A stretch of DNA of 5,657 bases from Bacteroidota bacterium (GTDB lineage: Bacteria > Bacteroidota > Bacteroidia > Bacteroidales > GCA-2748055), in contig DAOWNM010000188.1 in NCBI GenBank assembly GCA_030642565.1, positions 1 through 5,657 of the forward strand, written 5' to 3'. The notes under the pieces were generated by a model. It worked only from the letters and a program-made list of their open reading frames with translations. It did not search any database and was not told the origin of the DNA. Below, piece by piece: positions 1 to 5,657 of the stretch. Positions within the stretch are counted from its first letter, which is position 1. Every line of letters begins with the position of its first letter. The position numbers and the translations under genes were made by a program.

Positions 1-1
1 G

Positions 2-127
2 ATAAACGGTATTTCACTGGCACTTGCACTGGTTTTGTTTTTCCTTATCCCTGTGGGACGCAACGCCAACCTGAGCAGTATGTTTGCGCTGGTGCTAATC
101 GGTTCGATGTTATTTAGCAGCTGGTAC
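2..127 (+). other. Fragment of an unidentified membrane protein, opposite strand, joined to the broken HcyBio gene
   Basis: Reading the plus strand from base 2 gives INGISLALALVLFFLIPVG, then RNANLSS, then MFALVLIGSMLFSSWYA. These are two hydrophobic segments of membrane-helix length with a short polar loop, far more protein-like than the minus-strand frames over the same bases. The frame enters from beyond the left edge and has no start in the window. It stays open to the TGA at 242-244, but from about base 125 it is antisense to the HcyBio coding sequence and loses its membrane character. The genuine part therefore probably ends near 118-128. I do not recognise the family: a transporter or other multi-helix protein is possible but unsupported. 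The right limit given is approximate. Confidence 0.35.
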
Positions 128-731
128 GCATCCCGGGGTCGTTCAGCAAGGGACTTAGCTCGCCAGAGGTACTGTAATTGGCATTCCCTAATCGGGGAAG
201 TAAACTTCCCATATAGGTATATTTTATTCGGTTGGAGGTATTGACAGCCACCGGGTAGTTCTGGTATGCATTGCGCGGATTAAACATCACCATCTCGTTG
301 ATATTCTCCCGGTTGATGGTTGTTTTTATATCCTTCCGCGGGTAACAATCGGTTCCCTTGGCATGTGCCTCCAACTCCACATCCTTGCCTGCAATCAGAT
401 CCTCAATAATATGAGCACCTCCATAAGCCGGGTTTTCAGGATGATTCTCTGTGGCCCCTATATAGAGGTCCACAGCAGCAATTCCGGTGAAAACAGGAAC
501 TCCATTCAGGGTGGCCCGCTCCATACGGATGGGTGGATTGGCGTGACCGGTATTAATAAACATACCGGATGAACACATGGGGCCAAATGTGGCGGTTGTA
601 ACCACATCGACCTTCCCGGCCACCTGCGCAGGAGAGTGGTCCTTACCCATGTCAGCTACCTCTTCGGCGGTTAATACAACAGCCTGTCCCTTCATGATTT
701 TCTCATTGATCTCCTGGAAACTCTTCTTCAT
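114..731 (-). CDS. HcyBio (DUF39) homocysteine biosynthesis protein, C-terminally truncated
   Basis: 205 residues corresponding to the N-terminal half of the HcyBio family, represented by Methanosarcina MA1821. That protein makes homocysteine from aspartate semialdehyde and a sulfide/persulfide sulfur source, together with a ferredoxin-like partner. Family landmarks are clear: KSFQEINEKIMKGQAVVLTAEE at the start, VDVVTTATFGPMCSSGMF with Cys53, GHANPPIRM, GATENHPENPAYGGAHIIEDL, AKGTDCYPR with Cys129, and NANYSTSGELSPLLNDP near the break. Cys53 and Cys129 fall where the two functional cysteines of the family are expected. The family core is roughly twice this length. Similarity fails after NDPGMRT, where relatives usually continue with an IGIGTRIFLGG-like stretch, and two codons later comes TAA (114-116). 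The ATG at 729-731 lies 14 bp after the batE stop, with a weak purine-rich AAGAGA about 7 nt upstream, so it is probably the last operon gene seen. As it stands it is probably non-functional, or else broken by an assembly join. Confidence 0.82.
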   Translation of the reverse strand: MKKSFQEINEKIMKGQAVVLTAEEVADMGKDHSPAQVAGKVDVVTTATFGPMCSSGMFINTGHANPPIRMERATLNGVPVFTGIAAVDLYIGATENHPENPAYGGAHIIEDLIAGKDVELEAHAKGTDCYPRKDIKTTINRENINEMVMFNPRNAYQNYPVAVNTSNRIKYTYMGSLLPRLGNANYSTSGELSPLLNDPGMRTSC

Positions 732-745
732 GGAACTATCTCTTG

Positions 746-1696
746 TCAGATTGATTCAAAATCGCCTGCCATTATCCACCCTTCACGCCCATCGATAACC
801 TTGATATTTCGCCATCCGGAAACCTCTTCATTGACTTTAATCTTAGTTCCTTCATGCAAAATAAAAAGCTCCGTTCCACTCTCGCTGGGCGAACTGTGAA
901 CCACCACGGATGGTGCCAGGATAATACCGGTATCCGGATTGATAATATTCCTGTGTGTGGATAGAGCAGAAGAGAATGTAATAACAAACAGCACCAGGGC
1001 TACAAGGCCACTTATGAAACCTGTCTTCTTGACGACAATGTGCCTGGAAAAAAGGTATATCAGGAGACCGGTAAGGATTATCATAAAAAAGATCAGAGCC
1101 AGGATGCTCCAGGTTTGTTCGGGAAATAACTGAATAAACCCTTTGATCCATGTACCCATGAACAATACTGGTACCTCATCGAAAGCATCGAGCCGATAAC
1201 GTGAAACAAAATCCAGATTATGAATGGCATCTTCGTGAGTGGGCTCCAGTTTAAGGGCTTTCTCATAATAGAGAATGGCATGACCTATACTGTTGGAGCG
1301 ATATGCCGCGTTGCCCATATTGTAATAGAGATCTGCAGATTCATAGCCGTTCAGAATCACTGCATTGTACACCTCCAGTGCCGGCTCATAATCACCCTGC
1401 TGGTATAGTTTGTTGGCATTAAGAAACAGTGAATCAATATCAACATCAACATCATCCAAATTAATCCCGGGCAAATCACCCCTAACTAAATCAGTTCCAA
1501 GCAAATCACCCCTGACTGAATCAATTCCAAGCAAATCACCCCTGACTGAATCAGTTCCAAGCAAATCACTCTTAACTGCAGCGCTTTCAACTTTATTATT
1601 ACCGCCTGATTCAACTTCTGTCAGATTGTTTCCTGCTGTTGGAAGGAAGGCTGTCCAGATAAGAGAGAAGATCAAGAATATGGCTGCTCGGTTCAT
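746..1696 (-). CDS. batE: BatE, TPR and SH3-like membrane protein of the aerotolerance operon
   Basis: 316 residues. An N-terminal signal sequence or anchor spans about 4-22 (AAIFLIFSLIWTAFLPTAG). Residues 36-75 are a decapeptide repeat (consensus LLGTDSVRGD), followed by an Asp-rich DDVDVDIDS segment. TPR helices run from about 88 to 165, with DSLFLNANKLYQQGDYEPAL, DLYYNMGNAAYRSNSIGHAI and YYEKALKLEPTHEDAIHNL. Two membrane helices follow (about 195-216 and 226-246). The C-terminus (about 257-316) is a bacterial SH3-like domain, with VVVHSSPSESGTEL, LHEGTKIKV and GWRNIKVIDGREGWI. With two helices between them, the TPR and SH3 parts lie on the same, periplasmic side. It probably links the Bat complex to protein partners or to the wall; this is inference. 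The ATG overlaps the batD stop. The repeat lengthens the region between signal sequence and TPRs, which is normally short in BatE. The HcyBio gene follows after 14 bp. Confidence 0.93.
   Translation of the reverse strand: MNRAAIFLIFSLIWTAFLPTAGNNLTEVESGGNNKVESAAVKSDLLGTDSVRGDLLGIDSVRGDLLGTDLVRGDLPGINLDDVDVDIDSLFLNANKLYQQGDYEPALEVYNAVILNGYESADLYYNMGNAAYRSNSIGHAILYYEKALKLEPTHEDAIHNLDFVSRYRLDAFDEVPVLFMGTWIKGFIQLFPEQTWSILALIFFMIILTGLLIYLFSRHIVVKKTGFISGLVALVLFVITFSSALSTHRNIINPDTGIILAPSVVVHSSPSESGTELFILHEGTKIKVNEEVSGWRNIKVIDGREGWIMAGDFESI
1471..1590 (-). repeat. 30-bp in-frame tandem repeat near the 5' end of batE
   Basis: Four back-to-back 30-bp units lie at 1471-1500, 1501-1530, 1531-1560 and 1561-1590. 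On the plus strand each begins gcaaatcac. Units two and three differ at one base and unit one differs from unit three at two. Unit four has decayed and matches unit three at 22 of 30 positions. They encode residues 36-75 of BatE as LLGTDSVRGD-like decapeptides, and a degraded half-unit may continue into PGINL. The near-identity of the central copies points to recent duplication. There are no spacers, so this is not a CRISPR array. Confidence 0.93.
1693..1696 (-). promoter_or_regulatory. ATGA stop/start overlap coupling batD and batE
   Basis: The complement of these four bases reads ATGA. ATG begins batE and TGA ends batD. Such overlaps normally mean that ribosomes finishing the first gene re-initiate on the second. 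This fits BatD and BatE being made in step and the absence of a strong Shine-Dalgarno ahead of batE. The overlap is seen directly; coupling is inferred. Confidence 0.75.
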
Positions 1697-3537
1697 TTCA
1701 GGCTGTTTTCAAGGTTTCTGATAAGTTGTGCAGCATCTTTATATAGGTTGTTCATTTCGCTTCTTTCAGAAGTAGGCGCAAACCTGGAAAACTCACTCTC
1801 CTCCAGGATTCTAAGCAGATCACTTCGCTGCTCCTCCGGAACCACCTGTTTCTCCATCTGTTCCATAACCACCTCTCTTGAGAGTCCGGAGGTTTCGATA
1901 TTCATTTTATGAGACAGGTATCCCCATATGGCATTCCCAATCTCTTCATAGAATCTATCCGGATCGCCGGCTTTTCTGAAACGGTCCGCCTTTTTCAATC
2001 TGGTGCGTGCCAATCTGCCAGCCTTTCGGTTGCGTACCAACGTCAGATCGGCATTTCTTCTGGCCACTACTCTCATTAAAATAATCAGCAAAAGTGTAAG
2101 CAGAAGGGCAACCGGATAGAGCCACCTGTACCAGCGTGTCCCAAACAAGGAGCTTTTCACAGAACTAAAGACCGGGGGCCTTCGGGAAATATCCCTGATA
2201 TCAGTTCCCAGATCCCTAACACTTTCATGTAGCACCCCCGGAATATAAACACCTCCTGAGAGATCATCGTTCTCACCTTTAACCACTGTGAAGTTGAACT
2301 CATCCGTTACCGCTGTTCTGTACGAACCTGCTTTCGGATCGAACCACGCGAATTGCACAGGGGCAATTCTGAAACGTCCCGCATGTCTGGCGATGATCGG
2401 ATATTCGAAAGTAACCGACCCCGAAATCCGGTTGCCTGATGTAGTAATATGAACAGAGCGCGTCACATCATAAAGGTCATGATCGGGTGGCAGGTTCACC
2501 TCAGGTTCACCCAACAACGGAATATTGCCTGTTCCACTGATGGTAATTTTCAGGCTAAGCGCCTCATTCACTCCTATTTCAGTGGAAGAGAGTGCCGCTT
2601 TCATATCGAACTCGCCAACCGCCCCGGTAAAACCCACCGGCACTCCCGTAGGTAGTGGCTTCACATGGATGGTCACCGGAAGAGTGGTCAGGGTGACTGG
2701 TACATCCTGGTAACCGCTGAAGAATGGATCATTAAAAAAGTTGTCAATAGGATTACGGCGCTCCTGTTGCTGCACCCTTTGTTGAACCATCCAGTCAGAT
2801 TCGTAAGGTACAATCTCCAGATCGCCCAACTTCTGGGGGATCAAAATATGTCGCTGGATCACCTGGGTAATATAGGATTGTCCGTTGATCTCCTGTTGCT
2901 GTGCGTTGGCATCCGGATCGAGACTTTTCTTATAGAAACCTTCATATGGCAGATCCCTGGCTGATGAACCGGGCCTGGTATTCACCCTGGTATAAACTTT
3001 TAACCCGGAGACAAACTGCTCTCCCACATAGACCTCCTTTTTTGAAGGAATCACCCTCAGGAAAACAGGATCCGCTTCAGATGAGCTCACCACAGATCCA
3101 TCTTCCGAACCTCTCTGGCTTCCTCTGCCGGAACCACCCTGTGCCGCACCTGCTGCACCTGAATTGACCACAAGCTCCACTTCGTTGGTGGAATACTCCT
3201 TACGTCCCACCTTAACAGTGGCCGCGGGAATCGTGAAGGTGCCCTCGGTAACAGCCTTGAAAACATAGGTATAGGAGACCTGTTTTTTCTGGGTCATCTT
3301 TCCATTGATCCATTGTGAATGAGACGAGTAAGAGGAGTAAGGTCCGCCGAGAAGCTGAAAATTGTCCATGGAAGGAAGCCTTACATTGCCACGTTCCGAT
3401 CCTTCCACCATATACTGGAACTGCTCACCTACCCTGACAACCGATGGTGCAGACGCGGTAAAAGCCACAACCTGACCACTCAGCAGAATGCTGAAAATAA
3501 TGAGTCCGGTAACCGATGCCAGTAATTTTTTACCCAT
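1693..3537 (-). CDS. batD: BatD, large exported aerotolerance protein with C-terminal membrane anchor
   Basis: 614 residues. The signal peptide covers about 1-25, with probable cleavage after VVA. The mature start FTASAPSVVRVGEQF is typical of BatD (oxygen tolerance family). The first beta-rich domain (about 26-125) ends in a Gly/Ser linker (about 126-154). A second begins at DPVFLRVIPSKKEVYVGEQF (156-175) and runs to about 295, including the recognisable NPIDNFFNDPFFSG near 262-275. A third beta domain spans about 305-420. One membrane helix lies at about 470-492, followed by a basic cytoplasmic tail of roughly 120 residues with FYEEIGNAIWGYLSHKMNI (529-547) and a predicted helical end. The protein is thus mainly periplasmic, probably the scaffold that BatA, BatB, BatC and BatE assemble around; that role is inferred. 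The ATG at 3535-3537 follows the batC stop by 9 bp. Its stop overlaps the batE start as ATGA. Length is normal for the family. Confidence 0.95.
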   Translation of the reverse strand: MGKKLLASVTGLIIFSILLSGQVVAFTASAPSVVRVGEQFQYMVEGSERGNVRLPSMDNFQLLGGPYSSYSSHSQWINGKMTQKKQVSYTYVFKAVTEGTFTIPAATVKVGRKEYSTNEVELVVNSGAAGAAQGGSGRGSQRGSEDGSVVSSSEADPVFLRVIPSKKEVYVGEQFVSGLKVYTRVNTRPGSSARDLPYEGFYKKSLDPDANAQQQEINGQSYITQVIQRHILIPQKLGDLEIVPYESDWMVQQRVQQQERRNPIDNFFNDPFFSGYQDVPVTLTTLPVTIHVKPLPTGVPVGFTGAVGEFDMKAALSSTEIGVNEALSLKITISGTGNIPLLGEPEVNLPPDHDLYDVTRSVHITTSGNRISGSVTFEYPIIARHAGRFRIAPVQFAWFDPKAGSYRTAVTDEFNFTVVKGENDDLSGGVYIPGVLHESVRDLGTDIRDISRRPPVFSSVKSSLFGTRWYRWLYPVALLLTLLLIILMRVVARRNADLTLVRNRKAGRLARTRLKKADRFRKAGDPDRFYEEIGNAIWGYLSHKMNIETSGLSREVVMEQMEKQVVPEEQRSDLLRILEESEFSRFAPTSERSEMNNLYKDAAQLIRNLENSLK

Positions 3538-3546
3538 GGTCTGAAA

Positions 3547-4290
3547 TTACCAATCCTTTTCTGTTTTTACCTTAGCCGCCGCCGCTTTTTTCTTATCCAC
3601 CTTCTCCTTCACATCTTTCTCCTGCTGCTGTATAGCTCTCAGCATGCGCTCTGCATCCTCTTTAGATATCTCCTGGGGCACCGGCTGTTGTTGTTGTTCC
3701 TGCTGATCCTGCTGCTCCTGATTCTTGTTCTTATCCTGATCCTGATCCTGCTGCTCCTGATTCTTATTCTTATCCTGATCCTGCTGGTTCTTGTTCTTAT
3801 CCTGATCCTGCTGGTTCTTGTTCTTATCCTGATCCTGCTGCTCCTGATTCTGTTGTTGCTGCTCTTTCAGCTTCTGTTTTGCATAGGCCAGATTATATTT
3901 TGTATCCGGATCGGACGGATTTTTCCGTAAGCTGTTCTTATAAGCCTCAATACTTGGGCCGTACTGCTGAGCCTTCAGCATACTGTTCCCAATATTGTGC
4001 CATATATGTGCTGTCTTTACAGCATCATCTGTCTGCTTCAGCATTGGCTCGTACTGTTTGACAGTCTCCTCATATTTCTCCTGACCGTACAGGGCGGCGC
4101 CTGTATTAAACTCCGCTTCATACGACTCCTGGTTGATATTCTCAGCCTTGCGAAACTGAACTTCGGCTTCACCGAACTTCCCGTCTTCGTAAGCCCTGAC
4201 GCCATCCCGGATCACCTTCCGCTCATTTTGTCCATAAGCCAGGATGACCCCCATCAGCACTATCAATGTCAGACCTGATCTCTTCATCAT
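3547..4290 (-). CDS. batC: BatC, exported TPR protein with Gln/Asp/Lys/Asn repeat
   Basis: 247 residues. A signal peptide covers about residues 1-20 (MKR then a hydrophobic core ending at AYG-Q). Tetratricopeptide helices follow from about 22 to 138, with recognisable units DGVRAYEDGKFGEAEVQFRKA, FNTGAALYGQEKYEETVKQY and HNIGNSMLKAQQYGPSIEAYKNSL ending in NPSDPDTKYNLAYA. Residues 143-202 are low-complexity, with three tandem QQDQDKNKN units at 151-177. The conserved BatC tail, SKEDAERMLRAIQQQEKDVK, starts near 209, and the protein ends in Lys/Ala-rich sequence with a final Trp. TPRs make a protein-binding surface, so BatC is probably an adaptor in the Bat envelope complex; this is inferred from the family. 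Two adjacent ATGs (4288-4290 and 4285-4287) are possible starts and the longer is given; the choice does not change the signal peptide. It lies 6 bp after batB and 9 bp before batD. Tail and gene order both support BatC. Confidence 0.93.
   Translation of the reverse strand: MMKRSGLTLIVLMGVILAYGQNERKVIRDGVRAYEDGKFGEAEVQFRKAENINQESYEAEFNTGAALYGQEKYEETVKQYEPMLKQTDDAVKTAHIWHNIGNSMLKAQQYGPSIEAYKNSLRKNPSDPDTKYNLAYAKQKLKEQQQQNQEQQDQDKNKNQQDQDKNKNQQDQDKNKNQEQQDQDQDKNKNQEQQDQQEQQQQPVPQEISKEDAERMLRAIQQQEKDVKEKVDKKKAAAAKVKTEKDW
3721..3840 (-). repeat. 27-bp in-frame tandem repeat inside batC
   Basis: Three contiguous 27-bp units occupy 3760-3786, 3787-3813 and 3814-3840. The last two are identical and the first differs at two positions. 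A related 33-bp unit at 3721-3753, with a 6-bp internal duplication, is separated from them by a 6-bp linker. Each 27-bp unit encodes QQDQDKNKN (residues 151-177 of BatC); the 33-bp unit encodes the DQDQDKNKN variant. Unit lengths are multiples of three, so copy-number change would lengthen or shorten the hydrophilic linker without breaking the frame. Flanking sequence at 3688-3720 and 3841-3865 is also Gln-rich. Confidence 0.92.
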
Positions 4291-4296
4291 ACCTAA

Positions 4297-5340
4297 TTAT
4301 TCATCTGTTTTAAACAGGTTCAGTCGCAGCAACAGCCGGTGCTTCCTAGAGCGAAGAAAGAATTCAAGTACAAGGAACAGAAGTGCGAAACCGGCAAAGT
4401 ACTGGAACCGCTCGGCAAATTCAGCAAACACACGCGATTTCAGTTCGACCCGTTCCAGCTTATCCAGATCATCAATCAGGCTGTTGATCCGGTCGCCCGG
4501 GATGTATGCTCCCCGACCCTCTGTAGCCACCTCTATAAGTAGTTTTTCATTTAGTTTACTTACCACCACATTGCCGTTACGATCCCTTCTCGTAGCACTG
4601 CTGCCAGGAGAAAGGGGTATCGGAACCCCATTAGGATCTCCCAACCCAACAGTAAATATCTTTATACCTTGCTCCGCTGCGCGGGAAGCTTCTCTAACGG
4701 CATCATCTTCATGATTCTCTCCATCGGTAATCACAACGATGGCCTGGCTGGGAACACTCTCCCCTGCTACACGGCCCTTCTCTTCAGAAGAGAATGATCG
4801 GACCGCCAGATGAATGGCCGAACCAATAGCGGTCCCCTGTTTTGATACCATATCGGGACCGGCCCCCGAGAGAAACATCTTTACACTGGGATAATCATCA
4901 GTAATTGGAATCTGTGTATAGGCATCCCCTGCAAAAACAATCAGGCCGATCTTATCATTGGACATCCGATCGACCATCCGGTTGATCATCTGCTTGGAAC
5001 GCTCAAGCCTGGAAGGTTTAATATCTTCGGCCAGCATACTGTTAGAAACATCCAGCGCAACAATAATCTCTCTTCCTTTATGTTCCATCTCCTGGAGTCT
5101 GGATCCTATCCTGGGTCCGGATGTAGCAATAATTAAAAGCACGGTACCGGTAAACAAAAGCATAAATTTCCAGTGCATGGCCCACCGGGAGGCATCCGGC
5201 ATCAGCTCTTCAAGCAGCCCGTTGTCACCCAGTTTAACCATGGAACGCTTGCGGTGTCTCCAATAGAGCATGTATCCGACTATCATCAGTCCCGCGGCCA
5301 GCAAGAACCATAAAATCTCCTTATGTGCAAACTGGATCAT
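4297..5340 (-). CDS. batB: BatB, aerotolerance VWA-domain membrane protein
   Basis: Complete 347-residue protein with the BatA/BatB layout. There are two N-terminal membrane helices (about residues 8-26 and 58-73), a VWA domain (about 90-290) and a C-terminal helix (about 313-329) followed by a basic tail. The MIDAS metal site is intact: DVSNS at 97-101 supplies D97, S99 and S101, GTAIGSAI supplies T170, and ITDGEN supplies D206. The segment PGSSATRRDRNGNVVVSKLNE (around 244-265) matches a conserved BatB insertion. The VWA domain is expected to face the periplasm and bind a partner through Mg2+, probably BatA, BatD or a MoxR-dependent client; that partner assignment is inference. The ATG at 5338-5340 follows the batA stop by 2 bp. 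There is no strong Shine-Dalgarno, as is usual in Bacteroidota, so translational coupling to batA is likely. It is followed by batC after 6 bp. Length is normal and nothing is missing. Confidence 0.95.
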   Translation of the reverse strand: MIQFAHKEILWFLLAAGLMIVGYMLYWRHRKRSMVKLGDNGLLEELMPDASRWAMHWKFMLLFTGTVLLIIATSGPRIGSRLQEMEHKGREIIVALDVSNSMLAEDIKPSRLERSKQMINRMVDRMSNDKIGLIVFAGDAYTQIPITDDYPSVKMFLSGAGPDMVSKQGTAIGSAIHLAVRSFSSEEKGRVAGESVPSQAIVVITDGENHEDDAVREASRAAEQGIKIFTVGLGDPNGVPIPLSPGSSATRRDRNGNVVVSKLNEKLLIEVATEGRGAYIPGDRINSLIDDLDKLERVELKSRVFAEFAERFQYFAGFALLFLVLEFFLRSRKHRLLLRLNLFKTDE

Positions 5341-5342
5341 TG

Positions 5343-5657
5343 CTATGGTATTGTTCTGAATATGGTGTATCTGAGGAGTACTTCAACCAGCAGGATTAAC
5401 ATGGCCGCCAGCAGGAATGGGAAATACTCCTCCTTTTTCTTACTAAAATGTTTTACATCCAGCCTGGTCTTCTCCAGCTGATCGATCTCCTGGTATATTT
5501 CTCGTAATTTATTGTTATCTGTGGCCCTGAAATAGGTTCCCCCTGTGGTTTCTGCAATTTGCTGTAACACCCCTTCATCAATCTCAACCGGCATATTCCT
5601 GGTAACGGTCCTCCCAAACATATCCTGTACCGGAATGGGAGCATTCCCTTTCGAACC
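5343..5657 (-). CDS. batA: BatA, aerotolerance VWA-domain membrane protein (C-terminal 104 codons only)
   Basis: This is the 3' end of a gene whose start lies beyond the right edge; the frame is open to base 5657 and ends with TAG at 5343-5345. The 104 visible residues begin with GSKGNAPIPVQDMFG and continue through NMPVEIDEGVLQQIAETTGG and TYFRATDNNKLREIYQEID. That is the characteristic end of the BatA von Willebrand A domain, including the last strand and helix. A basic KHFSKKKEEY stretch follows, then one membrane helix (about FPFLLAAMLILLVEVLL) and a short tail. The MIDAS residues are not in the window. BatA normally has two N-terminal helices, a VWA domain facing the periplasm and this C-terminal anchor. 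It ends 2 bp before batB, so the two are certainly co-transcribed. BatB has the same architecture, but the order (first VWA gene, directly followed by a second complete one) and the PVEIDE...TGG.YFRATDN wording favour BatA. Sure of family, fairly sure of paralogue. Confidence 0.9.
   Translation of the reverse strand, partial: GSKGNAPIPVQDMFGRTVTRNMPVEIDEGVLQQIAETTGGTYFRATDNNKLREIYQEIDQLEKTRLDVKHFSKKKEEYFPFLLAAMLILLVEVLLRYTIFRTIP

Noticed and set aside
114..244. Simple frameshift as the cause of the HcyBio truncation
   Set aside because: The other minus-strand frames over 1-113 do not give the expected continuation of the family, so a one- or two-base error does not explain the break.
732..745. 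Terminator or promoter between batE and the HcyBio gene
   Set aside because: The gap is only 14 bp, with no hairpin or T-run and no room for promoter elements outside batE coding sequence.
1471..1590. Possible CRISPR array because the repeat unit is 30 bp
   Set aside because: Units are contiguous with no spacers, are part of an open coding frame, and no cas genes are nearby.
1410..1721. Plus-strand open frame with repeated SKSPLTES-like units, resembling a surface repeat protein
   Set aside because: It is the antisense of the batE 30-bp repeat. The minus-strand frame carries signal sequence, TPR, membrane helices and SH3-like domain in one continuous reading.
3688..3930. Plus-strand open frame encoding a long Leu/Ile-rich, apparently membrane-spanning protein
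   Set aside because: It is the exact antisense of the Gln/Asp/Lys/Asn repeat of batC (CAG and AAG codons read backwards as CTG and CTT). The hydrophobicity is a by-product, and batC has clear family support.
4244..4714. 156-codon plus-strand open frame rich in Ser and Arg
   Set aside because: It lies opposite the 3' part of batB and the start of batC, shows no recognisable motif and has the composition expected of antisense coding DNA.

Overview
This window is most of a Bacteroides-type aerotolerance (bat) operon, read entirely on the minus strand. In transcription order (right to left) it holds the 3' end of batA, then complete batB, batC, batD and batE, and finally a truncated homocysteine-biosynthesis (HcyBio/DUF39) gene. 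The batA-B-C-D-E order, the extremely tight spacing (2, 6 and 9 bp gaps, a 4 bp ATGA overlap, then a 14 bp gap) and the weak Shine-Dalgarno sequences all point to a member of the Bacteroidota. The HcyBio gene suggests an anaerobic or microaerophilic lifestyle, because that family is found mainly in methanogens and anaerobic bacteria. No finer taxonomic placement is supported.

Layout: 5343-5657 batA C-terminus (cut by the window edge); 4297-5340 batB (membrane-anchored von Willebrand A protein with a complete MIDAS site); 3547-4290 batC (secreted TPR protein with a Gln/Asp/Lys/Asn-rich 27-bp tandem repeat); 1693-3537 batD (large exported protein with one C-terminal membrane anchor); 746-1696 batE (TPR, two membrane helices and an SH3-like C-terminus, with a 30-bp tandem repeat near the N-terminus); 114-731 the first 205 codons of an HcyBio protein. 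No intergenic stretch is long enough for an internal promoter, and no terminator or RNA gene is visible. The operon promoter and the usual upstream moxR and DUF58 genes would lie beyond the right edge.

The Bat proteins are thought to form a cell-envelope complex. BatA and BatB present VWA domains on the membrane, BatD is the large periplasmic scaffold, and BatC and BatE supply TPR surfaces for protein contacts. A MoxR AAA+ ATPase encoded upstream probably acts on the complex. The molecular function is unresolved; the original link to oxygen tolerance in Bacteroides fragilis has not held in every organism tested.

The strangest part is the left edge. HcyBio similarity stops abruptly near positions 118-128, about half-way through the family's normal length. 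The first ~120 bases instead read on the plus strand as a piece of an unidentified membrane protein. This is either a real rearrangement that broke the gene or, given that it sits at the sequence end, a chimeric assembly join. I found no convincing previously undescribed system; the points worth checking are this junction, the HcyBio-bat linkage and the in-frame tandem repeats in batC and batE.
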